The notes under the pieces: model-generated
The model's input: only the letters and a program-made list of their open reading frames with translations
Database searches by the model: none
Told to the model about the DNA's origin: nothing
Shown: positions 50,439 to 63,145 of the stretch, in pieces
How the letters are laid out: each line of letters begins with the position of its first letter
Position numbering within the stretch: the first letter of the stretch is position 1
Assembly (NCBI GenBank): GCA_905221605.1
Contig: CAJNDS010002482.1
Coordinates: 1-64,000 of the forward strand
DNA: 64,000 nucleotides
Reading direction: 5' to 3'
Origin: Symbiodinium natans
Taxonomy: Eukaryota > Sar > Dinophyceae > Suessiales > Symbiodiniaceae
Translations under genes and position numbers: made by a program

Positions 50439-52361
50439 TCAATCCACGCAAGGCATCGGACAGCTGCTGACCGACATGTTCTGGTAGTCCTTAGCTGTTG
50501 AATATAAGAGGTGGGCTCGATAGGTTCCGTGCCGGGTCAAGATGTTGTGTCTGCCCTGTCCTGTGCAAGTACGTGACTGAAGCTGCTGCTTCGAGCACTT
50601 GTCCATCATTGAACTCAAGAAGCAAGATCGTTCTGACATGCAACAGAACGCAATGGAAAAACTATAACACATCCTAGCAAACTGGACAGTACCATTAGCC
50701 AGCAGGGATCGTTCCGAAGCGCCCGTGTCGAGGCCAGTTGCTGCTCCTGAGTTCAACTCTGACTTCAACAGCTTCTCCAGCATCGACAGCAGCGTCGATG
50801 TGCTCGTAGCAAGCCATTTCTGCCCGATCGCTTGCGCGATCTTGAGCGTTGCCCGCGGGCGGCCTTGTTCACCGGCGTTTTTAGACATTCGCCGAAGAGC
50901 TTCTTCATCTTGAAGCCAGCCAACGACCGTCCGTGCGATGGTGCGAGGGTCCGAGCAAAAGTCACCGAAGCCTCCGTCAACTACAAAGCCGACATTTCCT
51001 TGCTCCTGTCCAGGAAGATAGGAGCTAAGCATGACAGGCAACTTCCTTGTGCAAGCTTCTGCTATAGTTCCTGGACCAGCCTTTGTCACAATCACATCTG
51101 CAGCAGCCATCCACTCGTCCATGTTCTTGACAAACCCAACAATGTGTGCATGCACAGCATCAGGCCACTGCATGGCTTGAAGCTGCTTCCTCACCTTCTC
51201 ATTTTTGCCACAAATGACGACAAGTTGTGCACCACCGGTGTCTGCCAAATCCTGGAGGTTCTGGCCAAGCGCCTCTGCCACATTGAACAAGCGACCAACG
51301 CCATCACCACCACCAACAACAAGGACTGTTTTTAATTGACGGATGCCAAGGACGTCACGAACCTCCTGTCTGGTCCGCGGCTCAGCATTCCAGAATGCAC
51401 GCCTGAGAGGTAATCCATACTCCTCGATGACAGATTCACGCACGCGGCATTTCAACGCAATATCCTTCACAGGATCTGAGGGAACAAAGACCCGATCTGC
51501 TTCAGGATGGAACCACATAGGATGAGCTGATCCGAGATCTGTAACAACTGTAACGAACGGAATGCGGCTTTTACTGCCTTGACGACGGGCTAGCTTTTTA
51601 AGTGCCTTAATGACGATGTGTTGTGTTCCAGGATGAACAGATATGATCAAGTCCGGAGCGTCATCCTGGATTGCCTTCATGAATATTCGCTTGCACAAGA
51701 TGTTTGCGAACCTCTGCATCATCCACCTGGTCACTGGAAACTTGCTGCTGTACCACAGCATGCGCCAAGACCATGTGTGCTTTGCCATCCACATGTACTG
51801 CTTGACAACCGTATTGAACGGAAAAGGACATGATTCGGTCCACACATCACGAATCGTAATGTGCACTGGATACAGCTCCTGCAGCGCATCAGCAAGTGCC
51901 ATGGCGGATGCACGGTGCCCACCACCGGTGTCCGAAATCATAATCATTACTCTTTTCTGCCTCAAAACGTCTGGATCCTCTCCAGCAAGTCTGAAAGAAT
52001 CTTCGGGACCTTCGAAGAGATGATCCCAGAACTCTGCCTGCCGCTCTTCCAGTTCCCACTGCTTCTGTCTCTGACGTGAATCATCACTTTTCTTCTGCAC
52101 TCTGTGAACCTTTTCGGGGCTAGCTGCCAGCCCGTGTTTGGATCTTCTGCAAGACCTCTGAAAGTGGGCTAAACCCAGAACAATCCCGGCAATACCCCGA
52201 GCGCCCGATCCAGCACCTCGGCTTGTCCCTTGAAACCCAGTCGCAAAGGTAGCTGGGCTAAGGCGGCTAAGGACTCTGCACTCAGCTCCGTGAGCAGCTC
52301 CTTGCCTGGTAAGAGTCTCAAGTCCTCGCAGCTTGTGATCAACCTTTATCACATTCATCAT
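50439..52361 (-). CDS. MGD: Monogalactosyldiacylglycerol (MGDG) synthase, single exon
   Basis: Transfers galactose from UDP-galactose to diacylglycerol to make MGDG, the main thylakoid lipid, at plastid envelope membranes (family GT28, GT-B fold). Family blocks are intact: SDTGGGHRASA (143-153), SVHPGTQH (241-248), VTVVTDLGSAHPMWFHPEAD (270-289), YGLPLRRAF (315-323), VLVVGGGDGVG (346-356), VICGKNEK (382-389), TKAGPGTIAEA (426-436) and GQEQGNVGFV (451-460). The first 115 residues are Arg/Ser/Gly-rich and probably include plastid targeting, though a clear signal peptide is not seen. The C-terminal 95 residues beyond SELNSG are unlike the family and may be extension or retained intron. The ATG chosen follows an upstream in-frame stop at about 52407. 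The 640 codons have no intron, unlike the genes at 4-15 kb. Confidence 0.92.
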   Translation of the reverse strand: MMNVIKVDHKLRGLETLTRQGAAHGAECRVLSRLSPATFATGFQGTSRGAGSGARGIAGIVLGLAHFQRSCRRSKHGLAASPEKVHRVQKKSDDSRQRQKQWELEERQAEFWDHLFEGPEDSFRLAGEDPDVLRQKRVMIMISDTGGGHRASAMALADALQELYPVHITIRDVWTESCPFPFNTVVKQYMWMAKHTWSWRMLWYSSKFPVTRWMMQRFANILCKRIFMKAIQDDAPDLIISVHPGTQHIVIKALKKLARRQGSKSRIPFVTVVTDLGSAHPMWFHPEADRVFVPSDPVKDIALKCRVRESVIEEYGLPLRRAFWNAEPRTRQEVRDVLGIRQLKTVLVVGGGDGVGRLFNVAEALGQNLQDLADTGGAQLVVICGKNEKVRKQLQAMQWPDAVHAHIVGFVKNMDEWMAAADVIVTKAGPGTIAEACTRKLPVMLSSYLPGQEQGNVGFVVDGGFGDFCSDPRTIARTVVGWLQDEEALRRMSKNAGEQGRPRATLKIAQAIGQKWLATSTSTLLSMLEKLLKSELNSGAATGLDTGASERSLLANGTVQFARMCYSFSIAFCCMSERSCFLSSMMDKCSKQQLQSRTCTGQGRHNILTRHGTYRAHLLYSTAKDYQNMSVSSCPMPCVD

Positions 52362-52439
52362 GGGGAGCGGACTACCCGTGACTGAACCTCCGTTGAGTCG
52401 TGCAAATCATGTCGTGGGGCACTGGCATTGTGACAGAAC

Positions 52440-55400
52440 ACCGAATGCTATGCTCTCTGAAGTCTTAAAAGACTAAAGATATGCTTTGCGGACATCAACG
52501 ACAGGATCTGGATTCGCTGGCCAGATGATACGCGGCATAGATCAAGATCAACGCGCCGTCTCTGCATTTTTATTCTCACAACATGTTTCTCAACATTGCC
52601 TCTGTTTTTACCGCTGCAACATTCTCAACAGTGCAACATGCGGCTTTAAGGCAGAGAACTTCTCCCCGGTCCAAAGGCCTCTCAGAGCCCTCAACAGAAT
52701 CCGAGCATAAGCAAAGCTTCTCAGAGCTCCGCATGGCGCTAGCATATTGAAAGACATTGAAAGTAATACTGTCATGCGGTTTGAATTCAGATTCTGCACT
52801 CAACGCCGAACCCTTCGTTCCAGTGACGGTCTTTGAAACATCTTAATGGGCCGAAGCAGTTGTGTTGTGTTCCCTTTCTTTGGCCGGTGCTCTCTGCCTG
52901 CAGTAGCAGAACTGAATAAGAAAAGATTGGCTTTAAACCAAGTCGGTGTAAGAAAACGAGGGGAGAGCATACACCCACAATGCGGAACAAGTGGCTGTAC
53001 TAAACACGAGATTCAAGGTACACCAGATTTGGGGCCGAATTTTCTTTTTGGGTGGGCCTCCCCGGCACAGGGTGTTAAGAAATTCAGAACTTTCGGGCAT
53101 GAAAATTGGAATGGTGCATGTTTTGGGACTACTGTATTTGGAGGGTTTGGGCAGGTTTGGGAGGTTTGGGCGGTGTTTCCAGTGCCATTTTTAGGCCCGA
53201 AGGAAATAGAAAATGAGGGCCTGTTTTCTTAAATTTAAGAAAATGAGAGACTCATTTCCTCAAATTGAAGAAGACAATGAGGGGTTCGTTCTCTTGTGTA
53301 AGTTTAAGAATGAGGGGCTCATTTTCGCAAAGTTAAGAAAATGTACCCCCCAGTTTCTCGTTTTCCGTTTGGGCCTGAAAATTGGATTCTCGCATTTGCT
53401 GATGGGTGGGCCTCCCGGACTTGGAAAGGTTGTGGGAGGAGGGTTTTGAATGTTGGCTGCAGTTGACTTGCTCAATAGCTTCTATAGCTTCTTATAGATT
53501 TAGGGCAGGGAGTGGCAGGCGACCGGTCGTCAGCCGACAGGGTCTTGACAGACTGGTTTGCCTTGTTTGTTCCCCGTAACGTGCAGGTTCGAGGTGGGTG
53601 GGAGGGAGGGAAAGCGTCCCATTAGTCTGGTCTGCAGCAAAGCTTGCAGCCTAGTTGATTTTGACCCACCCACCCGCCCTGGGGTGAGGTGTCTTTTGAG
53701 CCGGGAGAGTCCTACGGGACAAGTTCATTGGGACATGGAAGACTGGCAGATTCAGAGAGATACTATCCCCGAGACACGGACACGTCCGACAAAAGGAAGG
53801 CTTCTGTCCGAGTGTGTGCAAGCACAGTGTAGCGTCAGTTGCGTGCTTGTTGCGTTTGATGCATTGCGCTTGTTTGAAGTGATCGCGAGCGACCCCGAAA
53901 TCTATAAGGGAATGGTCTTGGGACTATCAGGAGAGATTGGGCAGGTCTGAGGTTTGGGCGGGGCTTCCAGGGCCATTTTCAGGCCCAAAAGGAAAACCGC
54001 AAAATGAGAAATGCGAGTCTCATTTTCTTGGGTTTGGCTCCCTGCCATAAAGGACCTAGCAGAAACTTGGTAGCAATATTCAGGGTGCCCTCAGGGTGTG
54101 AAGCGTGACTTCTGGAAAAGCAGTGTTCTTCTACTTAAAAAACCAAATGACTTGGAATTATCGCTTTCTTGTCCAGCACCGTCTCTGCACCAGATTTACG
54201 ATTAAACAGCATCATGCTGGCATGACAACATCTCGTCAGCAGCGCCTGCTTTTCACGGCAGTGCGTCCGCTGTCTCCGGGATCTCCCGCAGAACTTTGGC
54301 GGTGCGGTGAAGTAACCAGCTGTCAGAGATTGGGGTATAAGGAGCTTCGCTCCATCACAAAAACTTCAAGGTCAGGTGTGAGACTGGTGTGAGCCACGAT
54401 GCAAGGTTCAGCGTGGAAGTCGGCCAGGAACAGAATGACCTGCAGCGCCGAAAACAGCCAAAAGAGTTTCATGCAATTCCTCGAATGCTGGGTGAGAGGA
54501 ACACAGTTGATTTGCGGAATTGCATAACATCAGTGTGAAAGCCATAAAGCCTCAAGCTTTCTTAACTGCATCGTAAGTTGTGTGTACTCCACGCACCTCA
54601 AACTGGAAAACCTACGCTACGCCACTGCTGTCGGACTAGTGAGCTAACCAGGTTGACATTTCCAAAACTCAGTTCAAGGAGGATGGCCGCAACGGGCTCT
54701 CAGCTAGCACTCTGAATCAGTCCGCCTTACACACACATCAAGAGGCTGACGATTTGCCTTGGGCTTCACAGTCCTACTCACGACTGTTTGTGGGGACAAG
54801 AAAGACTCGGCAAGACTCTGTCTCCTTAGCAAATGTCACTTGTACAAGTCGGAGTGGATCGACTGAGTTCTGGGGTGTGCTGCTTCATGCTGCCTAGTGT
54901 GTTGAATGCAGTCGAGCAAGTCTCACATAGTCACACACACAATCACACACACACACACACACAGGTTGGATCGACAGCTGCAAAGGGAACCCTCGAGGCC
55001 GCGACCAATTCGCCCAGAATCGCTTCTCAGAAAGTCCGTCAAGCCCCGGGTGCCGACGCTAAAGCATCTTTGCTTTGCAGCACGAAGCTCCGCTCTCATG
55101 TCTTCTGCGTCTAGTGTGCTGCTTCCTTTAAATGCTTTAGCCTCGAAACAGGCCTGGGCTGTCAGACCACGAGCACGGCGCGAAAGTAAATGTAACCTTG
55201 CCTCAAAGTCTTTGGGCAACAAACAAGGAAACTAGTGGGATGACCACTGGCAACCACCTGCACGTTTGACAGGTGCGAATTCTTCTTGTCTTCTTGATAC
55301 ATGCGGTTGAGAAGCTTAAACCGTCCGCACGTCCTGAATGTAAACTCTCGGGAAGCTTGCGGGTCTTGGCACTACAGAGCCATCATTTCTTGAGCATCGC

Positions 55401-56760
55401 TTCTGGTACCCAGCTTGGTGTGGTTCATCCGCAGGCTTCACGATTTCTAGCAGTTGCCATCCTATGGTGACACAGCTGGGATGGATACCATGCGCTGCTC
55501 ACGTGGCCTTCAACGCAGGGTTTTCCAGCTCTTGGCTACATAGGCATCTGACATTCCTCACATGCCGAGCCCTCAGGAAAATCGCACACACTTGCAGGTT
55601 TCGGAAGACTCCATCCTACTGTCTCTCGATCACTCACAGGAGGTCTGCCAGGCGCAGCGTGTGACCTCAATTTCATTGACAGAACGACGAAAGAAAATTG
55701 GACTCGAGGTCTTCACTTTGACCCCGGCCTGAGGTACCTGAAGCGCATGTGCCATGCTCCTGAGCTCATAGGACCCAGGTCCCGCCATGTCCCGCCACAA
55801 CAAAAAATTCTGGGTTCATGGCCACGGAGACGCATCCGGGTAGCTCGGGCTCCGGATTGTATGCCTGTAAGAAAATTGATCAAAGCACTGTCGTTAGTTA
55901 ATTTCTCGAAGCGCGAAGGATGCAAAAATGATGCAAAAGCTCAGTTCCAGTTCATGCGTTTCCAGCTTCTCAGTCTCCCACCAAAGCAGCGCGGGCCTTC
56001 AGCCCGCTCTTCGGTGTATGCGCCTGAGTGCGAGAATTTAAACTCCAGTTCGAAGAGCAGGTCTATGAGTCTATACTATGTCTATCTTTTTTGATCTTCA
56101 TCTTCATGTGAACCCTCCTACCATGTGACTTAAGCCTGTTGCAGCGACCCTGAGGTCACCGAGCAGGCGCTGTTGCACCGTGGTTCGCAACACCCCACAG
56201 CTGAAAATCGATTTCAAGCTTCCTCAAACAAATCATGTCCATCTGCTTGGAACAGATTTCAGATTTCAAGCCGCCGAGTGTTGGCGAGGGGGCGGGGGGC
56301 GGGGCGGCTGAAATCAACTTCAAGCCCCGCAAATGTTAAAATCGGTTCGCAGCTTAAAACGATTGAAAAACCCTGCAAAGTAAAGCCTCTTGAAAAAACA
56401 CGAATCGAGTTCAATCTTCCTGGAGCAGCTTTGAAATAAATGTTCAAGCCTTTGCTGCACCCAGCAACCGGCTTAAAATCGATTCGAACTGTTTTTTGGC
56501 CTGGAGGCCCTTGGAGGAGGATAAACCCCCCGTTCTTTTAAACTCTAAACCTTACAAAGCCTAAAACTCTGAGCCCTATAAGACCCCATCAAACCCTCCA
56601 AGACTGGAGATGATTTTGACATGGACCCTCGACCTTAAGTCTTCAGGGGCCAACCTGCTCAAGCCTCTGAGCTTATGCTCTCAGCTGGAGGCCATGCAGG
56701 CCTGCAAAGCTCTTTTTGCCAAGCCTAAATACTAAACTCTACACTGAACTCGAAACTGGA
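52440..56760. other. Non-coding stretch with degenerate repeats
   Basis: No gene recognised. 53200-53350 holds diverged copies of a unit with AAAATGAGGGGCTCATTTTC and TTAAGAAAATG. GGTGGGCCTCCC motifs recur at 53053 and 53406. A (CA)n run is at 54935-54963. Confidence 0.45.
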
Positions 56761-56769
56761 AAGGAAGTT

Positions 56770-57803
56770 TGGCCGTAGATTGCTACCCGTCCGGACGGGC
56801 CGCTGGGAGTGGTCGAAAGGCAGCTGTGACCTGCCCCGGCATGCGCCGGACTGCAGGGGCGTGGGTTTGGCCAACCGGACATGTAAGTATTGCCAAAAAC
56901 TCCTGGAATCGGTGAGGGTGAGTGCGCGAAAGAATCATGAGCGGTACTCGCATAGTGCACAGGCTCTCCACCCGATGGAGTGGCTCGGGCGCGGGTCAGT
57001 AGGGGGCCGAGGCCATGGGTGCGGCTTTAATTTCGTTACCTCTGACCTTCAGCCGTCGGTTCAAGCGATCCGTCAGCCCTGAGTTTTTGTGAAAGGCTCT
57101 GCTACTCTTGAGTCTTGGGCTTGCCTGACGGGTATGGGCCTGCTGGTCGGCTACCTCGTGGGATATTATGGCACGTGGAAACTCGGGCGATGGCCGAGCC
57201 ATGAACCGTAAGCTGGGAGAGGTGGAGGCAACCAACAGTTGGAAGACCGGGTCGAGGTACAACTGGAACAAGTTGAGGTTTGCCGGCTCATCCGGGTCGA
57301 AAAGAGCAAAGGTGTCGCCAAGTGGTTCCAACACATGGAAGATGGCGCCGCACAACGCGCAGAAACCCGGAAGAGGGTGGCTGAAATCCGTCGAGACGAA
57401 GTCAAGTTTGCGCTTGGCTGCCAAAGTGTCGGACGAAGACATTCAGCGAATGTCTGACGGGGTTAGTCACGGGCGCAGGGCGGTACCAGCGGAAGGAGCC
57501 AGGACGTAGTTGGCTTTGGACGGTTTTGATCTTGCTGGTAAATTTGAGCCAAGGGATGTTTCAATATCCGCTTGGTGCCCGTATAACTGGTGGCTGTTCC
57601 TCTTGGGCAGAGTGCCTGGATATGAGGACAGCTTGCAAGTGTACGTGGATCGCGGGCCTGCTACACATGCAAAGGGCAAAAGCCAAGGGGAAAAGGCAAA
57701 GGGGGGAAAGGCGGTGGAGGCAAGAGCTCGAAGGGGGTAAAGATGGGTAAAGGGAAAAGCAAGGAAGGCGAACGCAGGAACGCAGGGACTTCCGGGGAGT
57801 GAG
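56770..57803 (+). pseudogene. Possible decayed retroelement or gene remnant
   Basis: Long open stretches occur on both strands. The plus frame has charged helical text (EDRVEVQLEQVEVCRLIRVE, AETRKRVAEIRRDEVKFALG), then DGFDLAGKFEPRDVSISAW and a Gly-Lys-rich tail (GKGKGGKGGGGKSSKG) that needs a frame change before it. The minus frame has LGDTFALFDPDEPANLNLFQ. I cannot decide the strand. A Gly-Lys tail of this kind is frequent in dinoflagellate retroelement proteins, as far as I recall. Confidence 0.3.
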
Positions 57804-59339
57804 CTGCTGGGAGAGGCGGGCTTCTGAACTTCTGCAGATACTTGAAGTGTTTCTTGGTGTTTGCGTAGTGACGGGGGCGTCGTCGTTTCTCTGTTTCGTG
57901 CCGGGGTAGGGGGGTGCGTTCCTTGGTATGGTTGCTTGGTCTTGCCCCCTTGGGTCTCCTACGTGGTGCTCCTACTACGTGGAGGTCTACGACTCTACGA
58001 CAGACCGAGGAGACAAGGAAAGACTAGGTGCCACCCGGGTTTCGCTGGACGATGGTTCGAAGCGTGGCATGACACCGGGAACCGGCTCATATTTTTTTCA
58101 TCCAGATGCCCATAGAAGAAAAGCCGCTAAATCGATGTCTAGGCCCCACCGGCACCATAGAAGTGGAAATGGGGCTGCTCGAAATCGATTCGAGGCCAGC
58201 AGTGCCGGCTTGGAATTGATGTCAATCTCAAACCCATACAATAAACTCAAGCGATCGCGGCTCTCCTAGATAATCAAGATTACGGCAAGGAAACAAAACC
58301 ATTTGTGGGCAGTCCAAGCTTGCGGTTCGCCGTGGCTTAAAGCATCTTTTGAAAAACTCGGGTGGCGTTATTGAAGTCGCAATTTGTCCCAGGACAGGGC
58401 CACTGTGAATTCAGGAACGTCAGGAGCTTGATATTGGTATTCTGTGCTGCTTGACTCTTCACAGCTGCCTGCATCTGAACCCGAGCAATCGAGTGGAGTG
58501 GCTGAACACTTCTGGGCACTATTACATGCAGGCGCAATGCAATGCGCTCAAGTGTGACTCATACTGTGTAATGTCTCAGGCGGCTGCTCGCCTGGGGGCA
58601 TACGCCTCAGCACAAGACTTGGCTTAGCTTTTCACGAAGCCAAAGGTGAAGCGCCAGGATGTGCCACAGGCACATCTCTGAGGACTCTGAGGATTCTACA
58701 TGCACTGGGTCGCAACATGCTGCGGCTGCAGCGGACCTTGCACACCGACAGCATGGCGAAACTTCACGAAACCACCGCCAAGTCGCCAACATTCATGGAC
58801 TTACTATGCAAGCTGCATCCATATTTCATTTATGCTCATAAGCCACTGACATCAAGCGGTTAGCAGGGCCATGTGCTCCACATGAAGTCTCCTCCCCATG
58901 GTTCGTACGATATGTTCATCGCGCAGGTCTAGCTGTCAGCATTGCAGGATATTGCAGGAGCTTGCAGGTTCGCGAACGAGCAAAACTGCTGGAGGGCCAT
59001 GAACATGCACAGCGCAGCCACTGCGCAGCAGTATCTCGCATCCTCGGCCTTCTCACCCACGTGTGCCTGAAGTCAGCAAACGGCAGAAGAAACAAAACAA
59101 GGCGAGTCAAACGTTTTAAAAAAATCTAGGAGCTATAGCCTAACAACAGCCCTGCCTCGTCACTTTCGGATGCGCCCATGTTACGTGGCCTGGCGGCACT
59201 GGACCAAAACGCTACAATCGAAGTGCTCATGCTTGTAACCGTTCACAGGCAAAGTACTCACTCATTCATTCCAGTCCATTCGTTCATTATTAAGGAGCTC
59301 CGGGCTGAGACTGGATTTCGCACGGCTTTGAAAGAGATT

Positions 59340-59645
59340 CAGTCCTTCTTCTTCTTCTTTTTCCTCTTCTTCCGCTTCTTCTTCTTCTTCATCTTCATCT
59401 TCATGTTCATCTTCATGTTCATCTTCATCTTCATCTTTATCTTCATCTTCTTCGGGGCTTGAGGGGAGCGCCCCTACAATGGCACAAAGTTCCCCTATCG
59501 CGCTCTCTCTCCCTCCCTCTCTGTCTCTCTTCTTCTTCTTCTTCTTCTTCTTCTTCTTCTTCTTCTTCTTCTTCTTCTTCTTCTTCTTCTTCTTCTTCTT
59601 CTTCTTCTTCTTCTTCTTCTTCTTCTTCTTCTTCTTCTTCTTCGG
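59340..59645. repeat. (TTC)n microsatellites, duplicated block
   Basis: Degenerate TTC/ATC (59345-59453) and an uninterrupted TTC run of about 115 bases (59530-59643) both end in TTCTTCGGGGCTTGA, so the block is a duplication. Acidic/Lys frames opposite are artefacts. Confidence 0.95.
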
Positions 59646-60194
59646 GGCTTGAAGGCGCAGAAGCACCCTCCGCGCACGAGGCGCGCCCTACCCACGTCAA
59701 GGTCGGTGTGAGACTTTATGATGCCCCGGGAGTATCGCTCGAAGACAACAAAGCTAACATATCCCCCCTTATCCCCCATCGATGCCAGTACTTCCCCCGC
59801 GGAGGCTGGGTGAGCCTTGTGAACTCTGTCCTTCCGGAAGGAGATGTGAGAGGCCCTATACACTCCTGTCGTTGCCTGTCTCGCCCCTTCCGTGCTCTGA
59901 CAACACACAGCCAAAACTCACAGATAACGGCTTATTACACACAACTCACCCCGAAAAACACGCGCTTGCACTTCTAAGTCCTTAGTTGTTAGCACCGTCG
60001 GCAGTCTACTCTCCTGTGGGTTTGGTGGCAGCGGCCGTGGAGTTGCCTATTTGAAACCCATTGTCTAATCTGCACGACTCCCCCTCACTATGCATGTCCA
60101 CGGCACCCATCGACATGAAAACAAAAGTTGCCTACAAGGAGGGAAAAACATGCAAGGTACCCGGATTGGTTCTGGAGTATATACCCCTGTCCCT

Positions 60195-60592
60195 CTCTCC
60201 TCTTCTTCTTCTTCTTCTTCTTCTTCTTCTTTTTCTTCTTCTTCTTCTTCTTGTTCTTCCTCTGCTCCACACTCGAGAGGGCCCCCCAAAGGAGACCCCC
60301 CGGCCTCGACGGCCAAGCGGTTAAGTCGGGTCACAGGTCTCCTTTTGAGACTCTCCTGTGTGGACTATGGCGGTTCATTTCTCTGGTTGGCTTTGGCTAC
60401 TGTTGCCGATCACTGCGTAGTCTGTAACCAGGGTGTCCACTGGGTCGGCGAAGGGGTCCCCGTTTGTCCTGCGATCTTCCGCTTCTCCTCCTCTCAGTTG
60501 TTGCGTGGTAGCCATCGTGGTCCCCGTCTCCGTGAGGTGGTCTCCCAACTCGTGTGTCTCTCCTTGTGTGTGTCTCTCTCTCTCTCTCTCTT

Positions 60593-60636
<44 letters not shown>

Positions 60637-60665
60637 TCTCTCTCTTTCTTTCTTTCTTTCTTGGG
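60195..60665. repeat. (TTC)n and (CT)n microsatellites
   Basis: TTC run at 60200-60262 and CT/TTTC run at 60574-60662. No gene between them is supported. Confidence 0.9.
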
Positions 60666-60989
60666 GGCGTGGGGGCGAACCCCCTGGCTGTGCGCCTGCC
60701 CCGGTATTCGGGGATCCTCGGTTTTGCTCGGGGAGACGAGGTCGGGCTTGGCGCTTATCACTGTTGCCTGATGCCCCAGTCCTTAAGGGTCCTTAGTGTT
60801 CCCCCCCCCTCCCCCTCCCCCAATAAGCCTCGCGCCATTCCCTTCCATTTCTCTCCCCGACGGGTAACACTCAGCATGCGAACCTCCCGGACCTTTCCTA
60901 GTCTAAGTCTGCCACGCTAAAGCCCCAAGGTCCTCTACACGGTCTCTTAGCCCCCGGAGTTCGGTGCAGTGAAACGAGTTAGCATCACC

Positions 60990-61075
60990 ACCCCTTAAGA
61001 AAAACACCGGAGGGGGGGGGGGACCCCCGCAGTTTTTTTTCGATTGGGGTCCTGGGGGGTTCGGTGTTTTTCCTT
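60990..61075. repeat. Hairpin with AAAAACACCG / CGGTGTTTTT ends
   Basis: AAAAACACCGGAGGGGGG is answered by CCTGGGGGGTTCGGTGTTTTT, with an inner GACCCCC/GGGGTC. The same end motif forms a second hairpin at 63928-63979. Confidence 0.7.
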
Positions 61076-61153
61076 GGTTTTCGCACCCGCACCTCGCCCA
61101 AAACCGAAGCCGAAAAACATTAAAAAAACCACGTTTGGGATTTCTAACCCATC

Positions 61154-61430
61154 AAAAAACTGGGCTTAAGGTGTATGTCGGGGTTCCGCTTAAACTCTTT
61201 TTTTGCAAGTATTCTGGACTCCGCTATCCTGCCCTGTGCCAAAAACCGACTGCCCAGGCAACGAGATACCGGACCCCCGCTTCAAACTTTTCAAAAAACA
61301 GGGCTTGATGTATATCTCGGGGCTCCACTTAACGTGTTCTTCGCGCCACTATTTTGGATACTGTGATCTTGCACTGCCCAGAAAAGGGGTGCAAAGGAGA
61401 CGAGGCACTGGATCTTCACTTGATCATCAG
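61154..61430. repeat. Diverged tandem duplication, about 140-bp period
   Basis: AAAAAACTGGGCTTAAGGTG (61154) and AAAAAACAGGGCTTGATGTA (61294) head two similar copies. Both go on to TCGGGGTTCCGCTTAA / TCGGGGCTCCACTTAA and to an ACGAGATACCGGAC / ACGAGGCACTGGAT end. Confidence 0.7.
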
Positions 61431-61734
61431 GATGCATCTAAAACTTAGTTCTCTTCCACTCCCAAAACTGGCCGCCACCGTGGGTTAACAAACAGGATAC
61501 GAATCAGACAAACAATTGAAGCCCTCACCTTGCAGACTTCCACAAAAAGGACCTGGCCAAGGGTCTTTTCACGACGTGGCAACCGCAACACTCGGGACAA
61601 TCCAACAATCAACGCACGCACCCACGCCTTCTAGCTTCCAAACCCCAAACAAAGGCTTAAACCGCTACTAAGATTCCTGCGAGTACCCCGTTTGCCCATA
61701 GAGGCTTTTTTTTGCCTCTGTGGAGTGCTGGCAG

Positions 61735-62420
61735 ACCCAGCTCCGGGCTTCAGGTCCAAACTTGGCCTTAAACTCAGGTACCGAGCACCCAGCAAGACTT
61801 AAACTTTCCTATTGTAGGGGACTTATACACCCAAAAAGTTTAAAGTTAACCCTAGTGGGCTGCTCAGCCAAAAGTGCGGCCTTGTGGGTGCCTCCCTTGG
61901 GATCTGGACCAAAGTTTAAGGCTTGCTTAAGGTTTCGCTTGCCCTGGTTTAAAGGTTAAACAAAAGGGTTTAGGCCTTAGAGCTTAGGACGCGAGTATGC
62001 GTGTATTTGTCCCTTTTGTTCTTGATCTTTGTCTCTGGAAGGAGAGAGAGAAAAAAGGAAACCAAGTAACGAATGAAGAGGGGAACTAAACCCCCCTATA
62101 AACCAGAAACAGCCCAAATTTCTCGTTCTATTTCGGGCTGCCGTCACGCGCTCAAACGTGCTACCTGGGTGCCCGCGTGATTTGGCTTGTGTATCCGACA
62201 TCCAAATTATATTTGCCCACTCTTTCTGAAAAAGGAGCCAGGTTTTGCTTCCTTTGCTCTTTCTGTTTGCTTGCTGTTTTCCTGGGTTTAGGGTTAAGGG
62301 TTTAGGTCCACTAGGGTTTCGGTTCAGAGTTCAGGGTTTGGGGTTTAGCGCCTCTCTTGGTTCCCTACTTTGATTTCCTTCTTTCTCTCTTTCCAGAGAC
62401 AAAGATCAAAACAAAAGGGA

Positions 62421-62475
<55 letters not shown>

Positions 62476-63145
62476 GCGTCCTAACCCTAAGCCCTGCAGT
62501 TTAAACCCGGGCATGCCTTAAACCCTCAGGCCTATAATTCATGGCGGTGCCTCTGCCGTGCGGTGTACGGTGTACACCACTGCGCTACCCGGGTCCCCGC
62601 CCGATTCGGGTTGTAGAACCCTAAGCCCGAAACCTTAAATAAACAGTCAACCCTAAACCCAAAACCCTATACCTTAAAACCTCCAAAAGCCTTAGATTTT
62701 TGTCCAGATCCCAAGAAGGCCCCTGCATACCCCCGTTTTGGCTGAGCGAGAATTTTAGGCTTTTTCTGGTTTATAAGGCGGTTTAGTTTCCCTCTTCGTT
62801 CATTACTTGGTTTCTTTTTTCTCTCTCCTTCCAAAGACAAACATCAAGAACAAAAGAGACAAACACACGCATACTCGCGTCCTAAGCTCTAAGGCCTAAA
62901 CCCTTTTGTTTACCCTACTGGGCTGCTCAGTCGGCCTTGTGGGTGCCTCCCTTTGGAGCTGGACCAAAGTGTCAGGCTTTTGGGAGGTTTTCGGGTTCAG
63001 GACTACTGCTTGCTTAAGGTTTCACTTGCCCTGGTTTAAAGGTTAAAACTTTAAACTTTTTTTGGGTCGATAAGTCCCTGCAAAAGGCAAGATTAAGTTT
63101 TGCTGGGTGCTCGGCACCTGAGTTGGAGCCCAAGCTTGGACCGGA
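61735..63145. repeat. Composite inverted repeat, about 1.4 kb
   Basis: Outer arms: 61740-61850 is the reverse complement of 63050-63145 (ACTCAGGTACCGAGCACCCA and others). Inner arms: 61967-62090 pairs with 62780-62912 (GGACGCGAGTATGCGTGT / ACACGCATACTCGCGTCC). A segment between them (CGGCCTTGTGGGTGCCTCCC at about 61880 and 62935) is instead in direct orientation. A third partial copy with a (CA)n run is at 62365-62500. Confidence 0.75.
62282..62345 (+). repeat. Degenerate TTTAGGG pieces
   Basis: Scattered TTTAGGG, TTCAGGG and TTTGGGG units reappear here and at 62480-62680 and 63225-63340, showing the repeat is dispersed through the window. Confidence 0.7.

Noticed and set aside
59262-59700. 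Poly-Lys and poly-Glu frames
   Set aside because: Antisense of the TTC microsatellite.
60295-60320. GGCCAAGCGGTTAAG resembling a tRNA D-arm
   Set aside because: No matching anticodon or T-arm follows.
62545-62620. tRNA-like fragment on the minus strand (TAGCGCAGTGGT, close to an A box)
   Set aside because: No B box at the right distance and no cloverleaf can be drawn. At most a decayed tRNA-derived repeat.
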